In this document: positions 1 to 13,216 of the stretch, in pieces
Position numbering within the stretch: position 1 is the first letter of the stretch
Layout of the letters: every line of letters starts with the position of its first letter
DNA from: Cerrena zonata
Lineage: Eukaryota > Basidiomycota > Agaricomycetes > Polyporales > Cerrenaceae
NCBI GenBank assembly: GCA_038087015.1
Contig: JASBNA010000030.1
Span: 124,001 to 188,000, forward strand
Direction: 5' to 3'
DNA length: 64,000 bases
Position numbers and translations under genes: made by a program
The notes under the pieces: model-generated
The model's input: the letters and a program-made list of their open reading frames with translations, nothing else
What the model was told of the DNA's origin: nothing
Database searches by the model: none

Positions 1-799
1 GTAACAAAGAAAGGTGCAGTGTTTTACTTTGTTTTAATTTATCACTACTAATCGGGTTACACTCTCTAGATTGAACAAATGCCCTCATCCTGATTGTCAA
101 AATGCGACATTCAATAGTTCAATCATAAGACATATGAATACACAGTGAGATAATACTTCTATTTCACTATACGAACAGTTTGTATATTGATTCGTATCTA
201 GCACTGGAGGAAGGTCACATATGTGTCCTCATCTCGTTAGCTGGGAACCCAATGAACGTGAACTTTGTTGGCATAGTACCTCACGGTATGCCACCCTCAT
301 GGGTCATAGGAAATCACACCATGGTTATGATCCGCGACATCTCACTGCTACCGACCCATGGGTTGAGCCAGCCGATATAGCTCTATCTAATGCGAAGCTG
401 TGTTTCAGTAAAGATGTAGCAAAAGCCGAAGCCGTGGACGGTGACAACGATAATGTACCACAGAATCATGCTGATCCACCCCCAGTTGTCAACGCACCAG
501 GAAATGCCCCGGCAGCAGGACACCAGATCCCTCAGCCTCAACTTCAGGTCCCCCTTCCAAACGCTCCCCCAGCAGGTGGTCACTACGCTCCTGGAGCCCA
601 TCAACAAGGCGCAGCCTTCGCTGGAATGAATCACGGACCACAGGGACCATTCCCCGGTGCGGCTCATGCCCACGGACAACCTCACGCTGTACCTGGTGGT
701 CCTTTGCACCTGAGGCGGGTCGAAGTGACAAGGATTTCCCACATCCCTCATCCCCTTGGACATATTGTAACTGAAATCGAGAAGCGTACATACGCCTGA
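1..799 (+). CDS. C2H2 zinc-finger protein, 5' end outside window
   Basis: Predicted exons 1-13, 70-144 and 202-799; the gene begins upstream of the window. Exon 70-144 encodes a finger with C-x4-C (CPHPDC) and an RHM(x)TH histidine end. The H-link TGGRSHMCPH is assembled exactly across the intron at 145-201. The long last exon opens with a region rich in Cys and His and ends in a Pro/Ala/His/Gly-rich, probably disordered tail. The same exon sizes and phases occur in the complete paralogue on the minus strand at 29113-30117, which is the main support for the model. C2H2 fingers usually bind DNA, so a transcription-factor-like role is possible, but no target can be inferred. The second finger lies in the missing 5' part. 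Confidence 0.72.
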
Positions 800-1245
800 G
801 TGCCGAAACTCCCGCTTTCAACAGGCTCAATCATTTCTCCTATTCTCACTCTCGACCATACTCTCCTTGATGTTATGGCCTGTCTCTCGTATCTCACATT
901 CTGTCATGGTTATTTTGAAATGTCCGTCAAAAAATGTAAACAATATCATCATTTTTCATTCTTGCAATGGAACGATTGGAAGACTTTATCCCGACATGTT
1001 GGAGGAGTTTGTCTTATGAGAATCGTATTCTAAACATCCCTCTTTGTGCGAAAGGGGGGTCGATATTCTTTCCAATACCACACCCACAGAAAGCAACCTT
1101 TGTTAACATCTCCTAAACTCCGAGTTTTTCAATGACAGCAAGCTAACCGACCAGTACTAGCGTGAATCCACCTAAGTGCAACAAAAGTCAATATTAACAT
1201 TAATAGAGGGGTGGATGGTTATGTTACGTAGTATATAATGTAAGT
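800..1245. other. Intergenic, 3' to 3'
   Basis: Convergent gap between the zinc-finger gene and the isoleucyl-tRNA synthetase. I see no gene, RNA or repeat in it. Confidence 0.6.
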
Positions 1246-4200
1246 CTAATTTCGAAGCACGTTTGTACATCTAGCACAGACCGGTTCCTCTGCGACGCGA
1301 GTATGCAAATAACATCGTGGACAACGCTCATAGTCAGACTGGCGAGCCCTTGCGAGAACGGTGTGCATAATTCGGTTTGTCCCGTCACTGGTTGGAATGT
1401 TAAGAGTCAATGTTTGCCAATCGATACTTTGGTCAGACATCGGCTCTGTCAGTTCCTGAATATTCACGGAAGAAACCCCAAACAGGTTTTCTGGTCTATA
1501 CGTGTTCTCTGCGAAAGGTTTCAATAGCAAGTCGGGTGAAAGGTACCAGAATTTACTGACGTAGGGTACTCGCGATGGATGCGGAGTTTAATCCTGGTTG
1601 TGCGTAGAAATTTAGATCTATCTGTGCGCTGGAAGCATTGCGAATTCGTCTAAGTTGAGTTAGCAAAGGTAATGTTTACACATTCAAAAGTGAAAGACTC
1701 ACCCGTCTCGACGTGCTTTCTCAAGAACATCCATTACATCTGAGCGGAGACGAAGTACTGCTTCCATGTCTCGCTCGAGCTTGATATCATGCCATTCATC
1801 ACTCTAGTCTGCACTTGAGCGTCGGTTTGATGCAGCTGAACAAGAAACACATACGAGTGGAGTCCAAGGTTTTGTGAACACCGAAGGGACATCGGCCTGG
1901 TCTTTGTGTAGAACTTGATTTACTTCCTCCGCCAAATGAGGAAGAATGGGGGCGACCATCCGAACAAGAGTTTCCAAAACCTAGCATGATCTAGCATCAG
2001 TGGTATTACCATGGCGGGGAGGATTGACGAACCTGGTCTAAAACAGTCAATGCCTCTCTACGCAATGGGAAATCCTTTCGTTCTACGTAAAGCACATCCT
2101 TCGTAATAGTGATATAGAATGATGATAGAGTATCATAAATGAATTGCTGGAGCAAAGCAACCACTGGAAATAATATCAACAATAGCGCCAGACAGATGAA
2201 CCATAGAGTTACCTCGCGGGAAATCGTAAGCTCTATATGCCTTCAATACGTCTTGTTCAACTAGATAGAGCTTGTGCATTACATAACGGGATACCTGAGA
2301 GCAGTCATGAGGATCCTCACAACATGGAACAGGAAAAAATCTTACAGGAGTCATATTTTCACGATGGATTTTTTCCGTATGGGATAATTTTTGATCTTCG
2401 AGGCTACCCAGACAGTATCGGAGAGTATTGCGTATCTTGCGATGCATCTCCTCAGTCCTATTGAGGATCTCGGCGCCGATAGACATTTCTCCCGTACAAT
2501 CAACACTTGCAACCCAAAGACGCAAGGTCTCGACACCATACGCCTTCATTTTCTGTAATGTGACATAAACTAGGAGATCTGTCAGCAAACCATAATATGA
2601 TACTCACCTTAGAACCATGAATGACCTCCTTAGGACTGATTATGTTTCCAAGAGACTTGCTCATCTTCTTTCCATTGGCATCGACGACCATTCCGTGCGT
2701 GATCAAGGTCCCGTAAGGTGCTCTCACGCCTTCCGAAGTCTCCTTCTTCACTCCAATGGCAGTGAGCAGCTGACTCTGGAACCATCCTCGATGTTGATCG
2801 CTACCCTCTAAGCAAACATTGGCAAGAGGTTTCCCGGCCTCCTGTCCCAGTCCTTCAAGCATAGACCAAGACGTCCCACTATCAAACCAAACATCCATCG
2901 TATCTGTCCCTTTCTTCCATGTCTCTTCGACGTTCTCGCCCTCGATCAGGAGTTGAGAGGGGATAAAGTCTGAAACCGGGCCTTCCCACCAATGTCTAGT
3001 ACCCTTCTCGGAGAGCACGGAGAGAATATGATCAAGAGATGAAGCATCGAGGACAGCACGGTTCGTAGGGAGGTGATAAAGAGCAGGGATAGGAACACCC
3101 CAAACACGTTGACGAGAAATACACCATTCAGAGCGCTGACGAACATGAGACTCTAAACGATTTCGTGCTATAGAATATTATAAATAAGATAGCATAAAAT
3201 TAACGAAAAAGGATGACCGACACTGCTCAGGTATAAACTTGACTTTATGGAGGGCTGAGAGAGCGTTGGCTTTGATAGCATCCAAGTTAGCAAACCACTG
3301 CGAAGTTGCCCTGCAAAATGTGACATGATAAGGAAAGATGCCCCAATAAAACAGTATAGCAATATACCTTATGATGACAGGTTTATCAGTCTTCCAATCG
3401 TAGGGATAACGATGTTTGATCGAATGGTTCTTCAGTACCACACCCATGCTCTTCAACAACATTGAAATAGCTTTCCCGCCATCACCTAGCACTTCCTTCC
3501 CAATTAAATCTCTGGCAGCTTCCTCACCAACAATTTCAGCGATATCCAGGGAGAAACAACCAAGGTCATCTACATGACAAAGTATATCGGTGGGTGAAGA
3601 TGCAGATATCAAACCAGCGTTTTGGAAAACGTTGTAATCTTCGTGACCATGGGCAGGAGCACAATGAACAAGTCCAGTTCCTGTATCCGGTGTAACGTGG
3701 TTAGACGCGATGACGTGGAACGGTGAGACATTCTGAAGGGCTGGATTGACTGGGTGGAAAAGCGGTCTGTACGGCGCACCGACGAGGTCTTGTCCAAGAA
3801 CTGTGCACATAATGTGTCCTTGTATACCGAGTTCCTCGAGGATACTCTCGACGTCCGCCAAACGCTCTTGTGCGACTATTAAAGTTGGTCCGGTAGGATC
3901 CTCCTTCTTACCAATGATGACATAGTCCATTTCAGCGTTGACCGCAATGCCCTGATACAATTCCTTCAATACAAAGCACGCATTAAGCAAAAAGTGGAAA
4001 AATACCATGTTTGCAGATAATGTCCAAGGCGTTGTGGTAAATGTCAGAAGCTTCGTGTTCGGCCGATTAGAAATGTGTGAGAGTAGTTTCGGACTCAAGT
4101 CTGACTTATGATTGAAGTCCAGATCAAATGCAACATAAACCGCATGGGAACGATGTTTGTCCTTATACTCTAATTCAGCTTCTGCAAGAGCTGACCGCGA

Positions 4201-5209
4201 AGACGGAGAGTAGTGGACTGGACGGTGTTGCCGATAAATTAAACCTAACCAGAACATAAGCCTCTTCCTGATACATGAAGTTCATAAATTGCTTACCTCG
4301 TTGGACCATCTTCTGAAATATACGTAGTTGTCTCATCTCGTAATCGTGATCTACATTGAGAGAATTTTAATAGAATACTAGAGTAGGTTTGAGAAAACTT
4401 ACCCATTGTGCGATAGGTTGACTCTGGACGCCAATCTGCCATAATACCGAGCTCCCTAAACTGGGCCAATTGGTTTTGAACCTGGCTTTTGGCGTAGATT
4501 TCGGCCTCTGCTCGAATACCAGCGGGCGAGATATCGTTCAAGTCTTTCTTCAAATGACATCAGGGCTATACGTAAGAGGCAAAAATTGTGCTTACTTACG
4601 CCTAGCTCTTTAAGGACTTTGTTCTCTATAGGAAGACCATGGCAATCCCAGCCGGGGAAGTAACTGACATACATAATGAGATCAATGAATACATGGATTA
4701 TAACAAGAGACGTACTGCACACGCTGACCCAAAGATGTATGGAAGCGATTGATAATGTCCTTCAATACTTTGTTTAAGGAATGACCTGGATAGCTAATAG
4801 CGTCGGTAACCGCGGTATGCTTAGCAGGCAAGATTTCCGTACCGATGTGTAAATCCCCATTTGCATATGGTGGTCCATCGTGGAACACAAACAAAGGACC
4901 TTTGGCATTTTCCCACTAATTAAATTCATCAATTGAACTCGATGAATATAACTACAAAAAGAACATGCGTACCTGCCACCGATACAAGTCCTCTGTAGTT
5001 CGCCTTCTCAATACTTCGTCCTTCGATGGATCATTTGCCATAGGCATAGCAGTTTTCGGGAGATGAACTGTATCCGAGTAATTCGGCTGACTTGTGGTCT
5101 TGGTTTGTGGTGCTTGCCATCTCAAACATGTTGTGGTCAAGGAACGAGCGCAGGGAAGTAGGATGACATGGTTAGAAGCATGTCTCCAAGGTCGAATGAG
5201 CCCCAGCAT
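1246..5209 (-). CDS. ISM1: Isoleucyl-tRNA synthetase, mitochondrial (bacterial type)
   Basis: Charges tRNA-Ile in the mitochondrial matrix. Seventeen exons: 5209-4973, 4915-4843, 4785-4716, 4663-4600, 4547-4403, 4350-4297, 4244-4006, 3951-3368, 3310-3222, 3167-2608, 2552-2346, 2294-2213, 2163-2033, 1980-1855, 1803-1703, 1649-1561, 1508-1246. The phases close to 1037 aa, near the usual family length. The first ~30 residues are rich in Arg/Ser/Leu and lack acids ([14 protein letters not shown]...), as in a matrix presequence. The class I HIGH motif lies in [12 protein letters not shown], split by an intron directly after [14 protein letters not shown], the TTTPWTL editing-domain motif and KMSKS ([10 protein letters not shown]) follow in order. 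The C terminus carries the FPG-type zinc finger (CPRC...CARC) of bacterial IleRS. The exon 16/17 junction is the least certain: a weak gtcagt donor was chosen because it keeps frame. Confidence 0.95.
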
Positions 5210-5512
5210 GCAACCAGTACGGAGACAGCCCCTCTTGATACCGAGAACTCGGTGGTGAAATGAAGAAGTAGGTGATGGAACGAAATTACTAGCACGTCAA
5301 CTTTGAGTTGAAACCTCTCAAGCGCCTATATCATGAAATTACAGCTTTACCAAATCGGTCTCTGCGCTATCCATATAAGGCAATGGCTTTAGCATGCTTC
5401 TACCAGAATTCTATAATAATCCATCCAATAATACAATATAATGTGGAAATAGTCTAGAAAGCTCAGAATATAAGATAATACACAAGGAACGGGACTCTTT
5501 ACTATGAGCCAG
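5210..5512. other. Short intergenic gap
   Basis: Probable promoter of the IleRS gene plus the 3' flank of the transporter gene; no feature recognised. Confidence 0.5.
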
Positions 5513-7590
5513 CTAGATAGAATATAAGAAGTCAGGATGGCGATCTCCGAGCTCCAACCATGCTTTCTCTCCTCCATCAGGCAGGCCCTGCTCTACGTAA
5601 GGCGCAAGTAATGTTGCACGGCATTGCGTTTTTCTATGATTTTTATGGGAAAGATAAACCTTGTTTATCACCGCTATCAGAATGACTACAACAGAGCTAC
5701 GAGAACAAATCAGAAGCTGTTTACAAGAAAAGCCATTATAACACTTACAATACCAAGTTCATGATTGTAGTCCTGTGAAACCTCGGTCCTTCGTGCATTG
5801 GATAAGACCACGTTGCTAAGATACCACCCTAAAAATAACAAATTAGTTACGACGATCAACGTTTGGTGTGCAGAGTGAGCTCACAGCGTTCGAAGCAACG
5901 AAGCCGAGAGCTACGCTAGTAGCACGTCGGTAATGCGGTTCCGAGTTGTTTGCCATCCAGGCAGAGAGTATAGGTGTGTTGGCGTATATTCCAGGTACTG
6001 ATAGGAATAGTGACCCATAAGCAACGAGGGCATGTTCAGAGCCTATTCTAGGTGTAAGCCTCTGTTCCACGAAGTCGAGTAATGTTCACTCACTCAGGAA
6101 CATTGCGTATCCGATCACCGCAAGCAATCCGATGAGAATGACGGCCATTGAGCGACTACGATACCTGTCCGATAGGTATGCACTAACAATGATTACTAGA
6201 ATTGAGAAAATGCAACTTTAGTTTCAACCCACGTATGTGTAATGATGTCGGATACGTACCGAAAAAGCCTGCTGCGAAAGGTCCTACACTGACCAACTGC
6301 GCTCTCGTAGTCGAGAATCCAAGTTGTTTCACGATTGATGGTAGGAAAAGGGCGAGTCCATAGAGGCAAGTTCCAATGCAGAACATTTGGATAAACACCA
6401 GTATGACATGGATGGAGCTGAGGGAGCGTAAAACTTCCTTCATACTGAAAACTGGCTCCATGTTAACGCCTGGTCGGTCTCTTGCTAGACGAGCCACGAT
6501 GATACTAAGAGTTACTGTGAATATTATAGTACGGTTGTCCTCATGATATCTCTTACTCTTTCTGTTGTTGTGTGAGAAGCTTGCAGTCTTGGGGTGTCGA
6601 TGGTACCAGAAAGAATGTGGCGATACCGACTACAACTGTAAGCAACCCTTCCTGAGCATAGCCATCAGTAAGACAAACTTGATACAAGACGACGGAACAG
6701 ACCAAAATAAATATCCACGACCAGCCGGGCTTTCCGCCAACACCATCCATATTCTGAATTGCAGCTGCAAGCAATCCAGAGAACGCCCCGGACAAAGATG
6801 CAGCAGAGAAGAATAGTGCAACCCTCATCGAAACCTTAGCGAAAAGTAACTAGGAGAAAATATATACACTCACCGTAAAGAGAGTTCCTCACGTGTATAA
6901 AATCCAGAGAGATACAAGACAATACCAGGGAACATAGGTCCTTCGCAGAAACCAAGGAAGGCTCGAGCGGTGACAAGTCCAGCGTATGAAGTGACGACGC
7001 CTTCGATCATTGTGCATCAGCTATTTCAGCTTGCGGAAGGCCAGACATATATATACCTTGTAGTGTTACGACAGTACCCCACACGACGAGCAAAAGCGGC
7101 ATAAGAAGACTCGGGCCAACCTTTCGTAGTAGGAGGTTTGAAGGCAGTTCTGCAGCGATATAAGGACTGTAGAAATCATACATTAGGCTTAGTTACTTCT
7201 CGTAAACTGTTAAACTTACACGAATGTCACAGTAATTGCGATCTGGAATTGTCTGTCTGTGAGATTAAGGTCCCTTTGAAGCCCTGCTACACGCGCATTT
7301 CCTAGAAAGCAGGCTGTTAGAAGATGTACACGCTGCGGTCGAGCTTCAATCTCGCCTCACCTATATTTGCACGATCCTGTATCTTTGTCAGATGAGAACA
7401 TAATATAAGGAGAGCAAATACATACCAAGAACGAGAAAAGATAAAATAAGGTCATCAGAGGTACGATCTGATAGTCCAGTCTCCGGACTGCCTGCTTCTC
7501 CTCTACCTCATCGAAAGAAACCTTCTCCGAAGAATCAGTAGAGCTCTCTGTGAACACCTCGCTAGTCTGTTGAAACGTTTTTTTAGACAT
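5513..7590 (-). CDS. MFS transporter, anion:cation symporter (Dal5/Tna1-like) family
   Basis: Plasma-membrane permease of the ACS branch of the major facilitator superfamily, whose fungal members import nicotinate, allantoate, pantothenate and similar organic anions. The substrate here is unknown. Twelve exons: 7590-7426, 7376-7361, 7301-7220, 7166-7057, 7000-6874, 6823-6703, 6651-6557, 6504-6260, 6195-6090, 6047-5885, 5828-5749, 5696-5513; 497 aa, the normal size. Family marks in order: LDYQIVPLMTLFYLFSFLDRANIGNA in the first helix (read across two introns), FLGFCEGPMFPGIVLYLSGFYTREE, GWSWIFILEGLLTV, the late signature NSEPHYRRATSVALG, and the C-terminal GDRHPDF. Exon 2 is only 16 nt (DRANI). 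Start at the ATG before a Ser/Thr/Glu-rich cytosolic tail. Confidence 0.93.
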
Positions 7591-9113
7591 ATCGATGAGG
7601 GGATATAGAATAGGTGGAGTGAGCAGTGAAGGAACTTAGAGCCTGCAGCCCCAGTCCCGATTATGAGGCTTGCGGCTGACCACATAGTCTCGATCTTAAC
7701 GTCCTCGGGTTGCTTCCGCCTAGCGTTCCTAAATTAAATTCACGGAGACCATGCTGCAGAAACGTAGACCTAAGCACGATCTAACCTAGATCTGGTATGG
7801 AAGCTCGGGGATCAAAATGTCAGAGATTCGTTTGGTTATGGTGATTCCATGGTGCACTGCGGAATCACCGCGAGCTATATATTGACGACTTGGGGATATC
7901 GCGAAGGAAGCTACAGCATGAATTATTCCGACACGAGTCGGTTTCCCAAAGGAGTTAAATACACAACATACCAGGTGTCATGCTTCTAATCGGCCCCGCT
8001 TCTTGCACCATGCTGTACAATCATCCACCGATTTGGAATGTTCGATTGCAAAGAAGTACCAAGTTAGGTCTACTAGCTTGGTCCAATCAATGAGCACATA
8101 GTAGAGTTCCGCAAGTATATATGCTGCGTAAATTGAGGACCGTCATTGAGAGAGACTAGGATGCTCATAGCAAACAAGAATAGTCCAGACAAGTGTTCCT
8201 TGTGACGCCGCTCGGTCCCAAGCCTTAAATCCTTCTGGCCTGAGCCTGCTCTATGGGGATGAAAGTAGACACTAGCGACACGCCGATTTCCTACATTGAC
8301 GGCACTATATCTTTATGCAAATCGCAGTGGAATGGTAGTAGTACATGATGTCAAGGCTAGTAGTTGACTTCGCTATTTGCCGAGACTCAACGCGGAAGAT
8401 ATCGTCCGAAAGCAGACAGGGAGCTTCCATATACGGCCACCGATCTCAATTCGAACGAGAGGATGACAGAGGTTCCAATTCATATTCAAGCTATTGTTGT
8501 GGGAATATCTACAGAGTTGACTTACTCGGTAAAGGTAATGTAAAAGAAAGCGACTCCAATAGGGGTGAGCATCGACACGCATGAACGAATGGTGGTACAA
8601 GCGAATGCATTTGCTAGGGTTCTGTATAACAGAATGATGGAGGAGTGAGCTTGGTTGATTGGATAGTTGGAAGGCGAGAAAGGAGGTGAGGTGAGATGAA
8701 ACGGAGAAAACATGCATGTAGATACATGGATGTTTGAAACGTTAGGAGGTGAAGAAAGGGGGTAACGGAGAGAACAAATGCAACCTCTTGAGCCGATGAC
8801 CATCCACGAACATGTGCGCCGATACTGGGGAATATTGACAAAGCCAGACCAGTTGTACAAAAGCAAATGCGGAAGTGGAAAGGATAGAATGCTTGAAAAC
8901 TGGATGAGAACACATTGATGATAGAAAACAGAAGTGAAGTGGAGGCGAGAGAGATGAAGAAAACAATAAACACAATGCGAACAGAGAGGAAGGGAGAATG
9001 GAAGATGAATGCGTAGATGGTGTGAACGTGTGTGCGAGGTCCATGATTGACGAGCCGGATGAATTGGAGAAGGCGGATGTAAGATATCGGGACACAGGCG
9101 AATAGGAGTCCGA
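7591..9113. other. 1.5-kb gene-poor gap
   Basis: Upstream region of the transporter and downstream region of the cyclin. Long overlapping minus-strand open frames at 8373-9169 occur in all three frames, run on from the cyclin stop region and match no family. I read them as low stop density, not genes. Confidence 0.5.
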
Positions 9114-11080
9114 CTATTGATAGCGTGTGGGGTGATAGTAGTCTTCGCTGCCTGCAACGACATGGTCATCTCTTTCCTGTGCTAGGCGAATGATTTGCTT
9201 GAGTTTGGGAAGCTCATCGCGAAGGGATACCGTCTGGCCCTCATCCCATCGTTCCATCGCCCAGTCACGCACGAATACACTTGACTATAAGAGAGGAATC
9301 AATATTAGTTATGGGTTCAGCTCGAAGGAAGAAAGACGACGAACTTTGAGGAACTTCTTCCCCGCGTACTTCTTGTAAAAGGACTGATGTCTGATCGGCT
9401 TCAAGATATAGTTCAACATCAAGTTAGCTGTAGGAATTAGTTGGCTCTCGGGGTACGACGAGTAGTGCGCCAAGTTCGGTGTCTAATAAAACAGATCAAC
9501 AACCATGACTTAAGACAGAAACAGTTGAGACGTACCCATTCAGTGAACCCAAGAATCAACCTCGCCAGCCAGATGGCAGCAGCAGCCACTAGCGACGGTG
9601 GTGCCGCAATCAGTCTCCACTCGAGACATTGAATCTCGAGCAAGTACTTGGCAATCGTTCTCACTTGAACGTTATAGTCATCCGCCTTACTTGTTCGACG
9701 CAAGAAGTGGATAGGATTGGGATAACTCATGTTCCAGTCGAGTGTCTTAAGCACGTATCGTTCCGCCTGGAGAATCTCCGACTCCGTGTACGAGGAATCC
9801 GCACAGTACAGGAAGTTCTGCGCCGATGGAGCAACGATCTCCTCGACCTTTGCAGCGATAAACATGCATGTGATACCAACCAGTTGAAGCTTAGCTAGTG
9901 ATACCACCCGCTGAGACAAAAAGCGATCGATGATGTTTACGCAGAGGAACAAAGTCTCGGGGAGCAGACGGAACCGCGAGTGTACTTGGATGAGCCAATC
10001 TGTAAGAATGCCTCGCATCTTCCACGCAAGGTCTTTTTGCATCTCCATATAGTTCGGATTGGGCATCGTTACTTGCTAGATGGGGATGAGTACGGACGAG
10101 TAGGTAGAAATGGAAGAACTTACCTCGACTTTTTTGAGGTAGTCAAAAATCTCTATAACGTACTCGCTGACCATCAAAGGGTCATCTGCGTCCTCTGCAT
10201 CGAGGTCCTGCCACTGGTCACCATCAGGATTGGCTTCAGATTCCTCTAACCTCACCGCCCTTTCCACCTCTGCCTCTGCACGTGCGTCCTCATCAGGAGG
10301 CTCCACAGATGACGTCCGCCGTTTCTTGAACACACGACCGACTTCAGCTTCATCAATGTCGTGTTTAGGGACGTGGCGGGGTGCAGCGCGACGTTGGGCG
10401 GTTGAACCGTTAGCGCGGTTGACTGCTAGAGGATGACCAGCTTGCGCGGCGGCACGAGCAGCAACGAATCGCTTAGGGGCTGGTACGGGGACCATAGGGG
10501 GGTCGATAGCCATCGCATCATCCTGACTGGGAAGACGGTCGGGCTCTTCCTGCACCTGTTCCAACTTTTGTCGGGGGGCAGGTGCGGCCGTGGTACTACG
10601 CGTCGAGCGACGGGTCGCTGTACCGTTTGCAGTTGCAGGGGGACGAGCTGCAGTGGGAGTAGGCCGCACAGCACCACCAACATGTTTTAAAGGCTTACGG
10701 ATAGTAGTAGTTGTGGTAGTTGTAGTCGTGGTGGTCTTGAGCACGACACCATCAAACTTCTCTTTCGCCTTCTCCTTGCCCTTGAGTCCGCCAACGTCGA
10801 CAGGCCTGGCAATGTTGACGGGAGGGCGGGGGACCTCGCCTAGAGCCTCGCGTTTGCGTTTACCTTGAGCAGGGTCTGCACGAGTAGGAATGGTTGAAGC
10901 CTTGGCGCGACTTGCAGCGGTGGATGCTGCTACCTTGGCGGGGACGGCCTGTTTTATGTTTTCGGTTGCATTTGCGGTTGAAGGGGGTTTCGCGCGGAGT
11001 CTCGTAGTTCTGGTAGCATTCTCCTTGTCCTTGAGGACCGCGGTAGTACGAGTCAGCCGGGTCGTTCGTCGAACCTGCAT
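9114..11080 (-). CDS. G2/mitotic B-type cyclin
   Basis: Regulatory subunit of the mitotic cyclin-dependent kinase (Cdc13/NimE/Clb type). Exons 11080-10124, 10075-9536, 9482-9345, 9284-9114; 601 aa. The N-terminal ~280 residues are basic, Ala/Thr/Pro-rich and disordered. They carry a KEN box (residues 19-21, KDKENA) and a destruction-box-like REALGEV (about 77-83), so APC/C-dependent destruction is expected. A poly-Thr run (12 Thr codons, near 10700-10740) lies between. The cyclin box begins at DPLMVSEYVIEIFDYLKKVE and includes MRGILTDWLIQVH; cyclin fold 2 covers LPTETL to the C terminus, including the helix LAHYSSYPESQLIPTANLML. The last exon (SSVFVRDWAMERWDEGQ...) is a normal B-cyclin tail. 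Start at ATG 11080; a further 5' exon cannot be excluded. Confidence 0.93.
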
Positions 11081-11975
11081 ATATAGTGAGTGACGTTGCC
11101 GACGGGGAGCAAAAGAAAGACAAACGGACCGGTACTTGTGAAGACATAGGGAGAGCAGCTCAGGTCTACGTTGTAATAGAAAATACAGAAAAGGGTATGG
11201 TAAAGATAAAGGGAGGAGGAGAACGCAGGAGTGAGCGTCACTGGCCTGCCGCCCACAGGGTTTTGTTCAACGTTGGTCACAATACGCACAAACAATACGC
11301 GCGCGAGCCTCCACGTGACCGTAGCCGACGCGACGTCCTCAGTCTTTGCTCGTTGTCTCGAACGACGAGGAAAGGGAAATAGCCAACAGTGGAAGATGGT
11401 GTTGGGCGTAGAGGTGTCTTAGTGGTTGTCTGGCGCAGGGAGGAAAGTGGGAGGCTGGATGTGCACCCGCTTGCACTCGCATGTACAGTCACACAAACAC
11501 GAATCAACACAGGATGAACCTTTTCCTGAGGGTCCCTCCTGGTTACCACTAACTTCATATCTGCAACATTTATCACTTTATTTCTAGTTTGATAGGACCG
11601 TTATAAAGTCGGGTCTAACTCAGATTGGTCTCCAGCGAACATTCAACGTCCATGCATAAGATTATGTACTTGACTACTTCGTGATGCGGCTTCGTTGTCC
11701 CCTTACAGCACAAGCGAGAGATGTCCTCCTCCACGATGTACTACTATTACTCTACCTTCTTGAACGCATATATACATCATTTCTCTAGGTTCCACGCCTA
11801 CAAACTTTTCTCCCATTGTCGTCCAAAAGCGGCTACTCCTCGGGAGCTTCGGAGTTTCCATTTTGACCGAGCTCCTTCCTATTTAGACGCCATCTTCCTT
11901 CTTCCCAATCGGACGCAAGTCGTTTGCGCGTGTGAAGTACAAATACAGGAACCCAAGCTCGACTGAGCATGCAGT
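11081..11975. promoter_or_regulatory. Divergent promoter region, cyclin / SWC5
   Basis: About 0.9 kb between the divergent cyclin (-) and Swc5 (+) start codons, so it must hold both promoters. I could not assign individual sites. Confidence 0.45.
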
Positions 11976-12892
11976 ATGCAATCTGAACTACGCAAAGAGG
12001 ATTCTGACTCTGAAGACGACTCTGATTACGTCCCGCCTGCCCAAGGTAATCATGATGGTAAGAGATCGAATTGACGATGCTGATCATTTTTATGTGATTG
12101 CAGGTGATATCTCTTCGGAGGATGATGAGCCTGAGAACAAGCGGGCTCGTACGTGCTCTCCCCCTCCCGTAGAAGATGCCGCTGAACAGAAAAAGTACAT
12201 ACCTCCTCATAAACAATTCCGTCTTCAATTAACGCCGCTCTTAGGACTCGCGATGCTCTATGGGCAGAGTTTCAAGCCTCAGTGGAGAAACCTCTTGTCC
12301 GTCCGACGGAAACCGTCAAGACCATCAAGATCGTTAAGCGCTTCCGGTATGCCGGTGAAGACGTTGTGTAAGTTATACCTTCCACCTCTTCACGTCGTGA
12401 GTTGACGCCAACAAGTTTGATAATAGTGAGGTAAAGGAGGTTGCAGAAAACTCCGACGAAGCCAAGAAATGGCCGCTTTGGACACCAGAGGACACTATGC
12501 AAGAAACTGCTGGTCCATCGTCTTCCGGCGGTGAGACTAATAAAACAGCGACGTCTTCTGAACAAGTAATATCACCAGCAATCCCTCCTCAAACTGACCC
12601 CTCGACGTCCAAACCCAAGCCAGCCAAACGGCCTGGCCCACGCAAACCCAAAGTCCAACTTGCCCCTCTTCCTGGCTCTCAAAAGGCTAAAAAGCTAACG
12701 ACGTTAGATAAATCGGCTATGGACTGGCGAGCCCATGTTCAGGGTGAAGGTGAGAGTGATTTGAAAGACGAGTTGGAATCGAACAGGAGAGGGGGTGGGT
12801 ATTTGGAGAAGCAGGAGTTTCTCCAGAGAGTTGAACAAAGGAAAGAAGAGGCGTTGGAAGCGAGTAAAAGTGTCAAGAGGCGGAGGTTGTGA
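11976..12892 (+). CDS. SWC5: Swc5/BCNT (Cfdp1) SWR1-complex subunit
   Basis: Subunit of the SWR1 chromatin remodeller, which exchanges H2A for H2A.Z. Exons 11976-12057, 12104-12194, 12245-12367, 12427-12892; 253 aa, close to fungal Swc5. The N terminus is acidic (EDSDSEDDSDYVPP, then SSEDDEPENKRAR), as expected for a histone-binding tail. A central DALWAEFQASV block resembles the conserved LWEEF segment. A Pro/Lys-rich linker follows. The C terminus is a recognisable BCNT-C domain: KLTTLDKSAMDWRAHVQGE, then GYLEKQEFLQRVEQRKEEA. ATG 11976 starts the acidic region directly. Recognition rests mainly on the BCNT-C domain. Confidence 0.9.
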
Positions 12893-13216
12893 TCTACGTA
12901 CAATATTTCCTATCCTTTGCTTGGAATATTTTCTCTTCACGACTAGGATGAGGAACAAAACACGAAAAGATGCATATAAATTACGAATAGAATAAACACA
13001 AATTACAAAGATACAACAGACCAATCGCTCGGATTGATGTTAACTAAGAGAAACTGAAAGGATTAGATGGTTCCTAACTTGCATGCGATGCACTGAATGT
13101 CTATGTTCTACGAAATGACGTTGCTCCCTTCCTACATAGGCAACAAATGGATGATAGTGAATGCTTTACTTGTCCAGGACATGACACAGAATGAAAAAAG
13201 TCCACAGAATGACGAA
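12893..13216. other. Intergenic, 3' to 3'
   Basis: Convergent gap between SWC5 and the ubiquitin protease; nothing recognised. Confidence 0.5.

Noticed and set aside
8373..9169. Long overlapping minus-strand open frames, up to 215 codons
   Set aside because: They are open in three frames at once, partly overlap the last cyclin exon, and their Ser/His/Leu-rich translations resemble no family. They reflect low stop density.
11277..11576. Minus-strand open frame upstream of the cyclin
   Set aside because: Not in phase with a splice into cyclin exon 1, low-complexity content, and in a divergent promoter.
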